NCBI GenBank assembly: GCA_037176905.1
Contig: JBBBWG010007247.1
Span: 2,284 to 23,340 of the forward strand
Source of the DNA: Azolla pinnata
Taxonomy: Eukaryota; Streptophyta; Polypodiopsida; Salviniales; Salviniaceae
DNA: 21,057 nucleotides
Reading direction: 5' to 3'
Below the pieces are notes generated by a model, which was given only the letters and a program-made list of their open reading frames with translations, made no database searches and was not told the DNA's origin. This document shows positions 10,028 to 19,616 of this stretch, in pieces. Both the position numbers and the translations under genes were made by a program. The stretch's first letter is position 1. Each line of letters starts with the position of its first letter.

Positions 10028-10140
10028 CTTGGGATGAAGGTGGGCGATTTCAGATCCGGCGATGGCGTCTCGAAGGATCAGATCACGGGAACCGAAGAAG
10101 AAGAAGCCCGAGGCATAATCAAGCGTGAATCTGGCGGCAC

Positions 10141-10183
<43 letters not shown>

Positions 10184-10342
10184 GTCAGCGGCAGCAGCGC
10201 CTGGCGCAGTAGCTGTGATGTAATTGGATGTGGCGGAGGAGCAGGAGCAAGGGTTGACCCACAGGGCCAAGCGCGTGGCTTCCTGGGCGCACTACGCAGA
10301 GCCTAAGATCGCGCCATCAGATCTTCTCGGGGCCATCGCCAT
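10028..10342 (-). pseudogene. LOR first exon with in-frame stop (LOR-B), exons 2-3 absent
   Basis: Homologous to LOR-A exon 1 over its whole length and ending at the same place (HLHPK before GT; LOR-A has RIHPK). The ATG at 10342 opens the frame, and the exon is 315 nt, a multiple of three. A TAG at 10294-10292 stands where LOR-A has TAC for Tyr14, a single-base difference, so the reading frame ends after 16 residues. Two in-frame expansions sit in the loop: a run of 15 Asp codons (plus-strand ATC/GTC run 10142-10186) and a short run of Phe codons from a GAA tract near 10094. No match to LOR exon 2 or 3 is visible between 9440 and 10027. Read as a truncated duplicate of LOR-A; a base-call error at the stop, or stop readthrough, cannot be excluded from sequence alone. 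Confidence 0.75.
10142..10183 (+). repeat. (ATC)14 trinucleotide run inside the LOR-B exon
   Basis: A perfect 14-unit run, read as GAT (Asp) on the coding strand. LOR-A has a short interrupted GCT-GAT version at the same spot, so expansion happened after or independently of the duplication. Confidence 0.95.
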
Positions 10343-10390
10343 CGCCTCCGCGGTCTTCTGAGAAACATTCTGAGAGAAACAGTCAAGATA

Positions 10391-10976
10391 GATGGTATGT
10401 AGGAAGGTGTGACTATATTGTATGTATATGTATACGAATACGTATAAATTCATCTCTCCAAGATTCCAGACGTACATACCTTAAAACAATTATACAGTTC
10501 TGAGATGTATGTAGGAAGGTGTGCGTATGTATGTATATGTATACGAATACGTATAAATTCATCTCTCCAAGATTCCAGACGTACATACCTTAAAACAATT
10601 ANNNNNNNNNNNNNNNNNNNNNNNNNNNNNNNNNNNNNNNNNNNNNNNNNNNNNNNNNNNNNNNNNNNNNNNNNNNNNNNNNNNNNNNNNNNNNNNNNNN
10701 NTGAGATGTATGTAGGAAGGTGTGCGTATGTATGTATATGTATACGAATACGTATAAATTCATCTCTCCAAGATTCCAAACATACATTCCTTAAAACAAT
10801 TATACAATTCTGAGATGTATGTAGGAGGGTGTGTGTATGTATGTATGTATGTGTATACGAATACGTATAAATTCATCTCTCCAAGATTCCAGACGTACAT
10901 ACCTTAAAACAATTATACGGTTCTGAGATGTATGTAGGATGGTGTGCGTATGTATGTATATGTATACGAATGTAAA
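10391..10976 (+). repeat. 110-bp tandem array upstream of LOR-B, interrupted by an assembly gap
   Basis: Units begin at 10391, 10501, 10702, 10811 and 10924 (periods 109-113 bp); the last is partial. Each has GTAGGAAGGTGTG, a TATG tract, TATACGAATACGTATA, CATCTCTCCAAGATTCCA and ACATACCTTAAAACAATTA. Copies are near-identical, which explains why assembly failed here. The array lies 50-640 bp upstream of the LOR-B ATG on its strand. Confidence 0.95.
10602..10701. other. Assembly gap (100 N)
   Basis: Exactly 100 N inside the 110-bp array. The round size points to a placeholder, so the true array may hold more units than shown. Confidence 0.98.
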
Positions 10977-11083
10977 TTATTTTTAAGAAATATAAACTAT
11001 TTGAGTTTTAAGAAATATAAATTATTTTTTCTAAACAAAAGAAAAAAATTACGATTAACAAAAAGCAAAAGAAGAAAAAAAAC

Positions 11084-11158
11084 ACATAACATTCACAAAA
11101 AAAACGTTTGCAAACTTACATTTGTGTTTGCAAAACCAGAAGCTTGCGAATGTTATGT
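11084..11158. repeat. Imperfect inverted repeat, 75 bp, hairpin-like
   Basis: Outer arms ACATAACATTC (11084-11094) and GAATGTTATGT (11148-11158) are exact reverse complements. An inner pair, CGTTTGCAAAC and GTTTGCAAAA, continues the symmetry, with a short spacer. It could be a small MITE-like remnant or simply a cruciform-forming palindrome. No clear target-site duplication was found. Confidence 0.6.
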
Positions 11159-11206
11159 TCTAGGGGTATAGGTATGTATGTATGTATTGTATCCCTTGAT
11201 TTGGCA

Positions 11207-11521
11207 AGAAACCCTCTTCCTATTACCTTGAACCAAGCAGGCTGGAGCCAGTGTGGTTCTTGTAGATTCTGAAGTTCTCTCGCCATCATATGGAGAAAAT
11301 ATGCGTTTCCATCCTTGTAATATGTGTGGATGCCTTCGAGCCATTCCAGTATAATTTAAGTAAGTTTAGTTTCCTTGATTCAAACTGAGACCTTGTGCGC
11401 GTCTTTGGTGTAGTTGCTGCTACTGCCACCACTACCAGGTCCCATTGAATAGAACGTTGAGGAAAAGATCTCCCGCTTTGCAGTCGCAATGGTCATTTTG
11501 GGATCGAGGAAGGGGTTGTAC
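11207..11521 (-). other. Possible coding blocks of an unidentified gene fragment
   Basis: Two adjacent minus-strand stretches read like protein. The first follows a CAG near 11522 and contains NPFLDPKMTIATAKREIF and a Gly-Ser patch. The second contains WLEGIHTYYKDGNAYFL and ends at a good donor (TTCAAG|GTAATA) near 11207. They are in different frames, separated by only about 45 nt with stops, too short for a normal plant intron. I do not recognise the product, and it may be a gene relic. Low confidence that it is coding at all. Confidence 0.3.
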
Positions 11522-12736
11522 CTGGTGAATGTTTGCAGATAACTTAATTTTAAAGAAAATGGTATTCTAGAGTAAATTTGGCATTCGGTTTACAACATAA
11601 AAGCTTTGATAAGCTTGATGCATCACTTTACAAAGCATAAAAAATGGACTAGTTTAGACTAAATTATAAATAAAACAAAGTCAAAAGTCAAATAGAAGGA
11701 AAACAAGGAAAGTGGGTTATCACATAGGAACTTATACATATCTATATAAGAATTTATTGTTTAAGTGGTTTAAAGAAAGTGACTCGGCTTTTTTTGCAAT
11801 TAAGCCAAATTAAACCAAGCTTAAATCAATTCTAATCGTATAAGTCACACCAAATCGATTATTATTATTAAGTCGTTTAAAACTAAATCGAAAGGGAAAA
11901 AGGATGAATTAAACCAACTTGTTCAAAAACCAAACTAAACAACTAATGAAATAATTAGTATAACATTGAATTAATCTTTAAAAATGTGTAACTCAACACT
12001 ATGAAATTACATGCTATTTTAAGTTTTATCACAATCATACACATACATACATTTTGTTTGAATCATACTAAACTCATAAAAAAGGGCAATAAAGGTAAAA
12101 GCTTATTAAGCTCATAAAAAATATTGTGTTCTCCTCCCAAGCTATATCGTCAAGACTCAAAAGCTAAGCATAATCGACTTCATTAAAAGCAACATGAGGT
12201 GCAAACTAAGGAACTATGATTAGGTTGAATAATTTTATTCGGGCTATAGAGGAGATAGAGGGATAAAAACATGAGACGGACGTGAGAGAACATTACATTA
12301 TGATGTTGCAAATAATCTTTTGCTTTAGCTAGAGATGCTACGATGTGTTAGAATGAGAACTTGATAGCAGAATTGATACTCAAAATTTGTTTTTGTTCTG
12401 TAACAATTTTTGTTTTTATACTTAAAATTAGGTTTTGTCTATAGAATAAATTGAATTATCATATTTTTATTTCACATATATATGTTATACTAAAATTGAA
12501 ACTTCATATAACCTTAGAAACCATTCAACCCTAATAAACTACTCAATAAGAGTCGGACTGAAGTGGTTTGTACAAAAATTTAAACCAATAAAAAGTTAAG
12601 TTAGCTCACTTCAAATTAAACCAAATCAATTTAACTCATTCGTAAGAGAAAAAGAAATTTTTTATGTCAAACCAAAACGTCTTGAAACAACGGCTAATTA
12701 ATTTGTTTCGACCCAAGAATCGAGCCTATTGCTATT
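11522..12736. other. AT-rich intergenic DNA, nothing recognised
   Basis: Strongly AT-rich, with stops in every frame at short intervals and no frame worth calling. It looks like decayed repetitive DNA. Confidence 0.6.
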
Positions 12737-12791
12737 GGAAACCCTATGCTACGATCCTAGCCTTATACTTTGGGTTGAAAGAATCAAATGT
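12737..12791 (+). repeat. Dispersed direct repeat, copy 1 (copy 2 at 15141-15195)
   Basis: The 55-bp string beginning TTGGAAACCCTATGCTA and ending GAAAGAATCAAAT recurs in the same orientation 2.4 kb away, with roughly ten differences by eye. Surrounding sequence is not shared over any length I can see. Confidence 0.75.
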
Positions 12792-12992
12792 TTTCTTGAT
12801 ATAAAAGGCCCATTTACATAAAAATGATCGTTAATTATTTGGAGCTCCCACTACATTGAGGTATTGGTGAGTTTGCGGCACATTTTATCACAAATTTATT
12901 TAGCAAAAGTTTAAAAAACTGCGTGGCAAAATTCATGGCAAAATTCGTGGCAAAAGACATAAAAATTTTGTTCAGTTGCCACAAATTTATAC

Positions 12993-13480
12993 ATGAACTT
13001 ATACACGAATTGTTACTGCAACATGGACGCAAATTTTACTGCAAAATTGACGCGAGTTTTATTTAGTAAATTTGAGGCGAGATTTATTGCGAAGTTGACG
13101 CAATTTTTATTGCTAGTTTACCACGAGTTCTACTTTATCATTTACGCGTTTTTTACTGCAACTTTGATGGGAGATTTATACTATTTGCTTTTCGCTATCG
13201 TTACTCCTAGGTTGCTGCGAGTTTTACAATATTTTTACGCCACCTTTATTGCAATATTGACGTGAATTTTACTGTTTTTAAATGTGAGCTTTACTATATG
13301 TTTGCCATGAGTTTTTCTGCCTCGTTTACGTGAGATTTTCTTGCAAGTTTTACGCAAGTTTTTTTGTGAAGTTTATTCAACTTTTATTGCTAATTTTAGG
13401 CGAGTATTTCTGCAAATTTTACGCGAGTTTTATTGCAAATTTTTTACTGCAAATTTGGCACTATGTTTACTGGAAATTTG
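12993..13480 (+). repeat. Old, diverged minisatellite of about 23-25 bp
   Basis: Repeated GACGCGAGTTTTATTGCAAA-like units, each with an ACGCGAG/ACGCAA core followed by TTTTAYTGC and AAATTT. Spacing between cores is 22-25 bp in the cleaner part (about 13025-13150) and drifts later. Roughly twenty degenerate units are likely. Frames of 72 and 90 codons through it are rich in Phe, Leu and Tyr because of the repeat. Confidence 0.7.
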
Positions 13481-14783
13481 ATGCTTATTTACTAGAATTT
13501 TGCAGTGTTAAAACTATTGATTTATTACTTGTTTGCTTGATGTTTTAATGCTAATTTAGTGCGCATTTGTTGCAAATTTGCTGCATGTTTACTGATATGT
13601 ATTTGGATGCAGGCTGGTCGGGTGTTGGACTTTTCGGCAATTAACTGAATATTTTGAATCATATTTTTAGCTAATCAAATTATAGATCTCAAACTAAAAC
13701 AAGAAATATATTAAAATCGGCAAATGTCTGAATTAAATACAATTAAACTAAAGTCTATACATGAAACAAAAAAATGTTTACCAACGACAATACTCACTAG
13801 AGTTATTATTGTCGTAAATATCTAACTCTAATGGTATATTATCAGACTAACGTTATCTTAGTGTCAATAGGTGATCAGGTGCTGCTTTGCTCAGGGTTTT
13901 GTTCTAGGTCTTGAGCACCCGCTACACCTTCGCTTGCCTCCAAATCAGCACTAGTGCTCGGCAGTTCTAACTGTATCCCCAAACCAAGAATTAGCTTGTT
14001 GTTAGTGATTAAGACTGAACTTCTAAAATACATTCAGGTCTAAAAGGTGTGGCACGAACGTTCAAGTCTAAAATACGTTCATCATCCCGTCCGCAACACC
14101 CACGATGTCCACGTTCACGTCCTGAACGATGGGAGGGGCTCGCACGTGCAAATGAGTCGAGACTAGATCTGGTGTGGCTTGAGGCAGGGCTTGCGCGACT
14201 CGATGAGGCCTCAACCGATCCAGGGGACGTCAGTTGCGAGCTGGTTCCAACATGAACGGTGTTGGTTTACAGTTGAGTCAGTGGACACGCGACGACGTTG
14301 CACGTCATGTCGCACGATAACCTGAGGGCTATCTCGTGGGGTTGGCCGATCTAGGGGCATGCCCCCAACTGTGTAAGGTGTGACTATATCAAGAGTGGTG
14401 TGGTCAAACTTGCATCAAACGACCTTGGTCGACCCCTCACCGATGGGCTAGAGGTGGATGTCATACCATATATAGTCCCATCTCATCTTAGCATACCACC
14501 AAAATGAACTGATATTTAATGCTGTCATTCTCTCATGGCAACATGTATGCATGCCACTCAGTCTCTAGTGTGGGAGGAAGTGACGATTTACCAGCCATCT
14601 ATCTATATTTTCGGGCTCTAATTATACAAAAACCCATAATTATAACTGGTTTATTGGAATATTAACCTTAAATCCTAATTCGAACAAAGTACTACAGATT
14701 TAGGCAAAACATAAAAAATTTGAACAAGTTACCAAATTTCAGACAAAATTCGGCAACAAATTATAAAAAGTTTTGACAATAAC
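13481..14783. other. Non-coding stretch with a GC-richer island at about 13880-14480
   Basis: The island contrasts with the AT-rich surroundings and contains many ACGT and CACGTG-like strings (for example GCACGTGC at 14142). No open frame longer than 68 codons and no recognised domain. Its composition fits a foreign insertion, perhaps part of a transposable element, but I see no diagnostic motif. Confidence 0.4.
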
Positions 14784-15032
14784 AGACAAATTCTAACAAA
14801 TTCTCACAAATTTAGATGTATTGTGACAAAAGCAATTCCTGACAAAATCTGAAAATTTCGCCCAATTCCCGACAAATTCTAACAAATTCAAACGTTTTGT
14901 GACAAGTTTTTAATAATTCCTGATAATATCTGAAAAATAGTGGCAATTTCTAATAAATTCTAACAAATTAAGACGTTTTGTGACAAATTTTTAACAATTC
15001 CTGACAAAATCTGAAAAATAATTGCAATTTCT
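14784..15032 (+). repeat. 81- to 86-bp tandem repeat, three copies
   Basis: Units start at about 14784, 14870 and 14951. Each has AAATTCTAACAAATT, then GTTTTGTGACAA, then AATTCCTGAYAA and TCTGAAAA. The second and third units are closer to each other than to the first. Confidence 0.8.
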
Positions 15033-15140
15033 AAAAAAGTTAATCTTAGATTCCATTGTAAGTTTTCTAGTTGGCTCCATATCCTTGATAGGAATTACTC
15101 TGTAGGTAAAAACATTTCATTGAAATTTGCATTATAAGTT

Positions 15141-15195
15141 TTTGGAAACCCTTTGCTATGATATTAACCTTATACTATGGGCTGGAAGAATCAAA
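15141..15195 (+). repeat. Dispersed direct repeat, copy 2
   Basis: Partner of 12737-12791. The pair could be two fragments of one repeat family or ends of a larger decayed element. Confidence 0.7.
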
Positions 15196-16219
15196 TATAA
15201 TATTCGGAAGGGAATAATGCGAGTAATGATAAATCGTAAGAAGTGAACGACAAGACCTCGTCCTAGTTTTGTTACATGGGGCTGATTTATGCTTATAAGA
15301 TCATTTTGATGGTTATAATAATCACCCACTCAGTCAACTTGTTGAATTACGGGCAATATGGCAAAATGAATTTGAACTTGATGACGATCACAACTAAATA
15401 TTTGAACTATTAAAATCGTTTTATGTGATGCCTTAGAATATGTCATTTGTGGAGGCTTTGTAGTGCCGCAGAAATGTGTAAATTCTTGTATTACAATTAC
15501 AAATAATTAGGTTTTTTGTGATTCGAAGATCAATGGATCTCTGTTGCGAAAACGTGTGCGTGTTCTGTGCAGTTGTGCAGTGAGTAGTGTGGGCATTTTC
15601 CTAGTTCTCCGAACTGACAGAGCTGACCATGCCATCCGAACTAGCCGTGCCATAAGGTTGGGCCAAACTATTACCTCTTTCTTTCTTTGATGTTCAAAAT
15701 CTACATGTCCGTTTTAAAATCGATAGAATAGTATCAAATTATTCGAGTGAACTGCAAGCCATGAGAAAGGTCAAGTAAGGTTTCATAAAAATCGTAGTGA
15801 GATTAGTTGGCCTTATACTAGACTGTGGCGCGAGCATCGACGGCTGAGGATAAATTGTTGAGACAGAGCCTAAAAGTTGGCTATTGTAGAGCTCGAAACA
15901 TTATGTAATGGCATTGCCTCGTACAATCAAGTCAACTATTACGTGAGGACGAGGACATATCGATTCCCGAGGAAGTAATGAGCAAAGATATAAGGTAATT
16001 TCTCAACCCAAAATATCTAATTAGAAATGGGGGTCAATTATCATGACTTCTATTTCGGGCTCTAGTTTATGTATTGGCAAGTGCGGCACTGCTAGATATA
16101 TATGCAGCCATATGGTGGCGCTAATAATGGTAGAGGCAGAGCTTGCTGAGCAGCTTGTGAAAGCGAAATGTTAACGCTCAACTCAAAAAAGCTTGTCAAG
16201 AGAGTTGTTTCTTTCGTAA
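15196..16219. other. Intergenic stretch, no gene recognised
   Basis: No frame above 60 codons and no recognised motif. It adjoins the retroelement fossil at 16220 and may include further unrecognisable parts of it. Confidence 0.5.
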
Positions 16220-17150
16220 CTGGTACGAGAGGTTGGTGGTTAGTGTCGAGCTAAACCTTCGAGTTGTGTACGTAGAGGTAAAATTGGTGGAATGCCCAAA
16301 CTTCAGCGATGAGTACTTTTTTTGTGGTACAATAGTTCTCCTTAACTTCGATCATAGTTCGAAAAATGGACGTGATTGGTTACCAATGTTGTTGGCCTTG
16401 AGCAATCTTAAGAAGTAACTATTAAAAATCAGGATGTATCAAGATTGAACTATATGTCATGCTAAACTTCTTTCGTAAAATGCTAACGAAATAAAGACTC
16501 GAGTTCCTTCTTGAAAGAGCCTACATAGGAGAAATGGGAAAGTTGCTAGGTGAAAAATAGAATGCACTAAGAAATTGATTAGTCCCACGAAACTTCGAAG
16601 GCTCTTGACGCTCATTGGATTGATCGGAAAAGACATCATGGAGTCGTTTTATTTGGGTCGATTTGTACCTCTATAAACTGTACGGCCTCATTTACATTTT
16701 CGTAGTTATAATTGAAGGTTGTACTTTTGGATGTGATGAAGGACAATATCTAGTACTTGGAGATGTTGTCAAGTCGAGTGTGGACCAACAAGTCATCGAG
16801 GTAGATTAAGATGATGTCATGTTCGATAAAGTCATAGAAGAAGCCTTTGATCGTGATGCAAAAAGGTGACTTCGTGGGCAGCTTTCTTACTTAAGGGAAT
16901 CTTACTTGAGGTCTAAGGAGGTAAAATAATGCGACTTTTTTGACGTTATTGAGGAGATCCTTGAATCATTCAAGGTAAGGGACACTTATCATAGATTATG
17001 AGATTATTTAGTCGATGAAAATTGACACAAATTTGGATCGAATCACCATAATCCTTACGTACCAGGTGTGGCTCGAAAATCTAGTTGCTTACAGAGATGG
17101 TTCAATGATGCCTTTGTCCAAGACCAAAATAACAGCGTTGCCCGATGTGG
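16220..17150 (-). mobile_element. Ty3/gypsy retrotransposon pol fossil (reverse transcriptase to RNase H)
   Basis: On the minus strand, from high to low coordinates, I see the conserved parts of a Ty3/gypsy polymerase in family order: the early reverse-transcriptase region (about 17020-17150), the palm with its YLDD catalytic motif (about 16800), the connection region (about 16457-16639) and an RNase H patch (about 16240-16350). The element is heavily broken, with many lesions spread over every part. Gag, integrase and terminal repeats were not recognised. The degree of decay points to an old insertion. Confidence 0.8.
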
Positions 17151-18219
17151 GAAAAAGTAAATTGAAACAAAAAACTACTTACTAACTAATAAGAACTATT
17201 AGCTATTGAAAGTTAAAAGTATTTATTAGCTAAACACTAGCAACTATTTGCATGTATGACAATAATTATTAATCATACATAAATAAGTAAGACCCCAACC
17301 TAAAGAAATGATTGAAATCTTTAGAATTTAGATAATCGTTAGGATACGAAAACCATTAAAATATTTAAACTCTTAAAATAGAGAAACATTATAAATTTAT
17401 AAAAAGCCTTAGAATATAAAAAGCTAGAGGAGAAAATATTGAAATCTATGAAGAATGAAACACAAAAGAATTAAAATAGAAGTCAAGCCGTAAGCTATCG
17501 AAAGATAAACATAAGATATAGATTATCATAGTCATTAGATATAGATTATCATAATATCTTATCTATTTCAATCTTCTTTCCTTGTAATTACAACTATTGA
17601 ATAAGAAACACGCTAGCATACTTATATTAGCTTGTATGATTTAACCAAATAATAATCACTCGTACAACCTCTTTTAGTAGTAAAATAGAAATTGTTCAAT
17701 TAATGTGTAATTCTCCTCTCTCTTTGAGAAGAAGCATAATGCTCATTTCTTTGGCACAAAACTTCCTTTATTGCTCATGAACGATGAGATCCGATAAGAG
17801 AACATATCAATGATGCGTACTATGTAAGTGTAATGGTAGGTGTTATAGGGTAATATTAGGTGCTTATCATCGAAGTATAATCGGGATTGGTTTTTGATAA
17901 ACTAATTACAACCTAACATGATAGGGAAAAGTTGGTGTGATAATGGAAAATGTACACTATGCTTGAGCAGGATAATAAGTTGTGTCGATTACCATTAGCA
18001 TCTCGCTTAGGTAAGGCTCACTGCGTCGCATTTTGGATACATCGATTTCCGTGAGCATTGGGGAGCTGCTTAGTGGGTAGTTGGTGGGATGGGAGACATA
18101 GGTGTGCAGAAATGGGAAGATTAGACATAGAAGTTGCTTTGATTTGTTGGCGATCTAAGACTATATAGTGTGGATTTAAATCGGTCTTTAATCGTAGAGA
18201 TGTCGAGATATGCTGTGAA
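17151..18219. other. AT-rich intergenic DNA, no gene
   Basis: A short direct repeat of AGATATAGATTATCATA occurs at about 17513 and 17536. Otherwise there are only scattered short frames. The stretch from 17510 to 17750 has a look reminiscent of retroelement terminal-repeat 3' sequence, but no matching partner was found. Confidence 0.5.
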
Positions 18220-18244
18220 AAACCCTAAACCCTAAACCCTAAAC
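18220..18244 (+). repeat. Interstitial plant-type telomeric tract, (AAACCCT)3.6
   Basis: Three perfect AAACCCT units plus AAAC, standing alone in intergenic DNA. This is the Arabidopsis-type telomere sequence, which supports a plant source. It is too short to be a telomere and may be a repair scar or a promoter telo-box cluster; it lies 1.4 kb upstream of the LOR-C start. Confidence 0.9.
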
Positions 18245-19040
18245 TCGGCCAATTGGCTTTTTACTTCATCTTGTTTTATAGTTTCTTTTTTCCTCGTATC
18301 CCGTTGCAAGAATAAAAATCCTTTAAAGAAGAGTAAATTTTGGGCATTAACTATAACCGACCAGACCACGAGAGACGTCAATCGTAATTCCCTCGAAGCC
18401 CATGGTGAATCGGTACCAAGTCGATCCGAAGCTTGTAATTTTGCCTGGTAGATTGGTTTATGAATCTAAAGTGGATCGAAGGTTTCTCCGCTCACCTTAG
18501 TACTACTTGCATCGAAAGCTCCCTGTTTTCTCTACCTGTTTATGGGAAAAGAATCGTCGTTAAGAATAAAAAACATAGAGAGTATCATAAAATCCATCAA
18601 GGACATAATTACATCTACAGCTCTTTGGGAGTTATTGATTGATTTAATTATTTAGCCCAATGCTGTTCATGAGATGCAGACGAGATCGATCAATGTTTGC
18701 CTGTATAGATCCGATTCTTCTCGTGATTTTCTTAAAAGACAAAGGTAAGATACGGTGATTTTTTTTTCCCAGTGGGGAGTGGGCCACAGGAAACGCGTCA
18801 TGGATCGGACGACTGCCACCAACCGGAATTAGGGCGCAACCCCAATAATGCGGATCGGATGGGATCGGGAACAGGTCGAGCCAGATACATCGAACATGGA
18901 CGCAATCGCGGCGATCGATCGATCGATCGAAGACAAAAAAAAAAGCGAAGAAATTGAGGAGAAGATCAGGTTCCGCAGTTTGTCACGTTGCGTGCACGAA
19001 CTCGATACCACATGCTGCCGAGGAGCTCGGGATATGGTCA
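18245..19040. other. Distal upstream region of LOR-C, no gene
   Basis: No frame longer than 112 codons and none recognised. It includes a (GATC)n palindromic cluster at about 18914-18930 followed by a purine-rich GAAGA stretch. Confidence 0.5.
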
Positions 19041-19055
19041 CTAGAACCGTATACA

Positions 19056-19114
19056 GAGACCTCTATACATATACATCTACATATACATATACATGTATGT
19101 ATACATATACATAC
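19056..19114 (+). repeat. (CATATA)n microsatellite upstream of LOR-C
   Basis: TATACATATACAT-type repeats, the same motif class as the (CATATA)n upstream of LOR-A. They lie about 160 bp upstream of the TATA box of LOR-C. Confidence 0.85.
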
Positions 19115-19142
19115 TCATTCCCTTGGCTTTTCCTAGCTCAGA

Positions 19143-19236
19143 GGCATTCCCCACATGTAGTTTTAGAGGCTACTCCCCACATCTAGTTAGAAACTCTTCA
19201 TTAATTTTGGAGGCTGTTCCCCACATCTAGTTAGAA
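19143..19236 (+). repeat. Short promoter-proximal repeat, three copies
   Basis: TTCCCCACATGTAG, CTCCCCACATCTAGTTAGAAA and TTCCCCACATCTAGTTAGAAA occur in a row over about 95 bp, two of them preceded by TTTTRGAGGCT. They lie just upstream of the TATA box of LOR-C and could be duplicated regulatory sites; that role is inference. Confidence 0.7.
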
Positions 19237-19275
19237 AATTTCAGCATAGTAGAATCTTCTCTAAAGTCTCCCCCT

Positions 19276-19283
19276 TATATAAA
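19276..19283 (+). promoter_or_regulatory. TATA box candidate for LOR-C
   Basis: TATATAAA inside a pyrimidine-rich CTCCCCCTTATATAAAT context, 334 bp upstream of the LOR-C start codon. It would give a leader of about 300 nt containing the ATC run at 19389-19418. Confidence 0.55.
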
Positions 19284-19388
19284 TTTGGCCCCCAGGGAGC
19301 AACCACCCCATTTCATGATCTCTCTTGCTCCAATAATAATCCCAAGGGGATAATTAGTTCCTTCCTATCTGTCCATAGTTCCCATCTT

Positions 19389-19429
19389 ATCATCATCATC
19401 ATCATCATCATCATCATAATAATAATCTT
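19389..19429 (+). repeat. (ATC)n/(AAT)n microsatellite in the LOR-C leader
   Basis: A run of about ten ATC units followed by AAT units between the TATA box and the start codon. It is the same trinucleotide as the run expanded inside the LOR-B exon. Confidence 0.9.
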
Positions 19430-19616
19430 GATTAAGGCGCTGACGGAGGCTTGTAAATCGCGCTAATCCCCGTCGTTAATCCGAATCGATCGCACCCCCA
19501 CTCCTCTAATTAATTACTCGATTGCATCGACTATCCAAAGCACCTTGCCCGATCGGATCGGATTGTCCCGTTCCCTTCCGTTCATTCCGTTCCGTTCGAT
19601 CGATCGATCGAATAAT

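Noticed and set aside
8205-10270. Many frames of 70-200 codons rich in His, Thr, Tyr, Ile
   Set aside because: They are translations of CATA/TATG microsatellites on both strands. Only the LOR exon parts inside two of them are meaningful.
14049-14255. 68-codon frame in the GC-richer island
   Set aside because: Short, without domain or neighbours to support it. It exists because the island has fewer stop codons.
12737-15195. The 55-bp direct repeats as terminal repeats of one retroelement
   Set aside because: The similarity does not extend to terminal-repeat length and no element genes lie between them. Kept only as a low-interest repeat pair.
17151-17750. Solo terminal repeat of a retroelement
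   Set aside because: The texture is suggestive, but I found neither a partner copy nor clear ends or target-site duplication.
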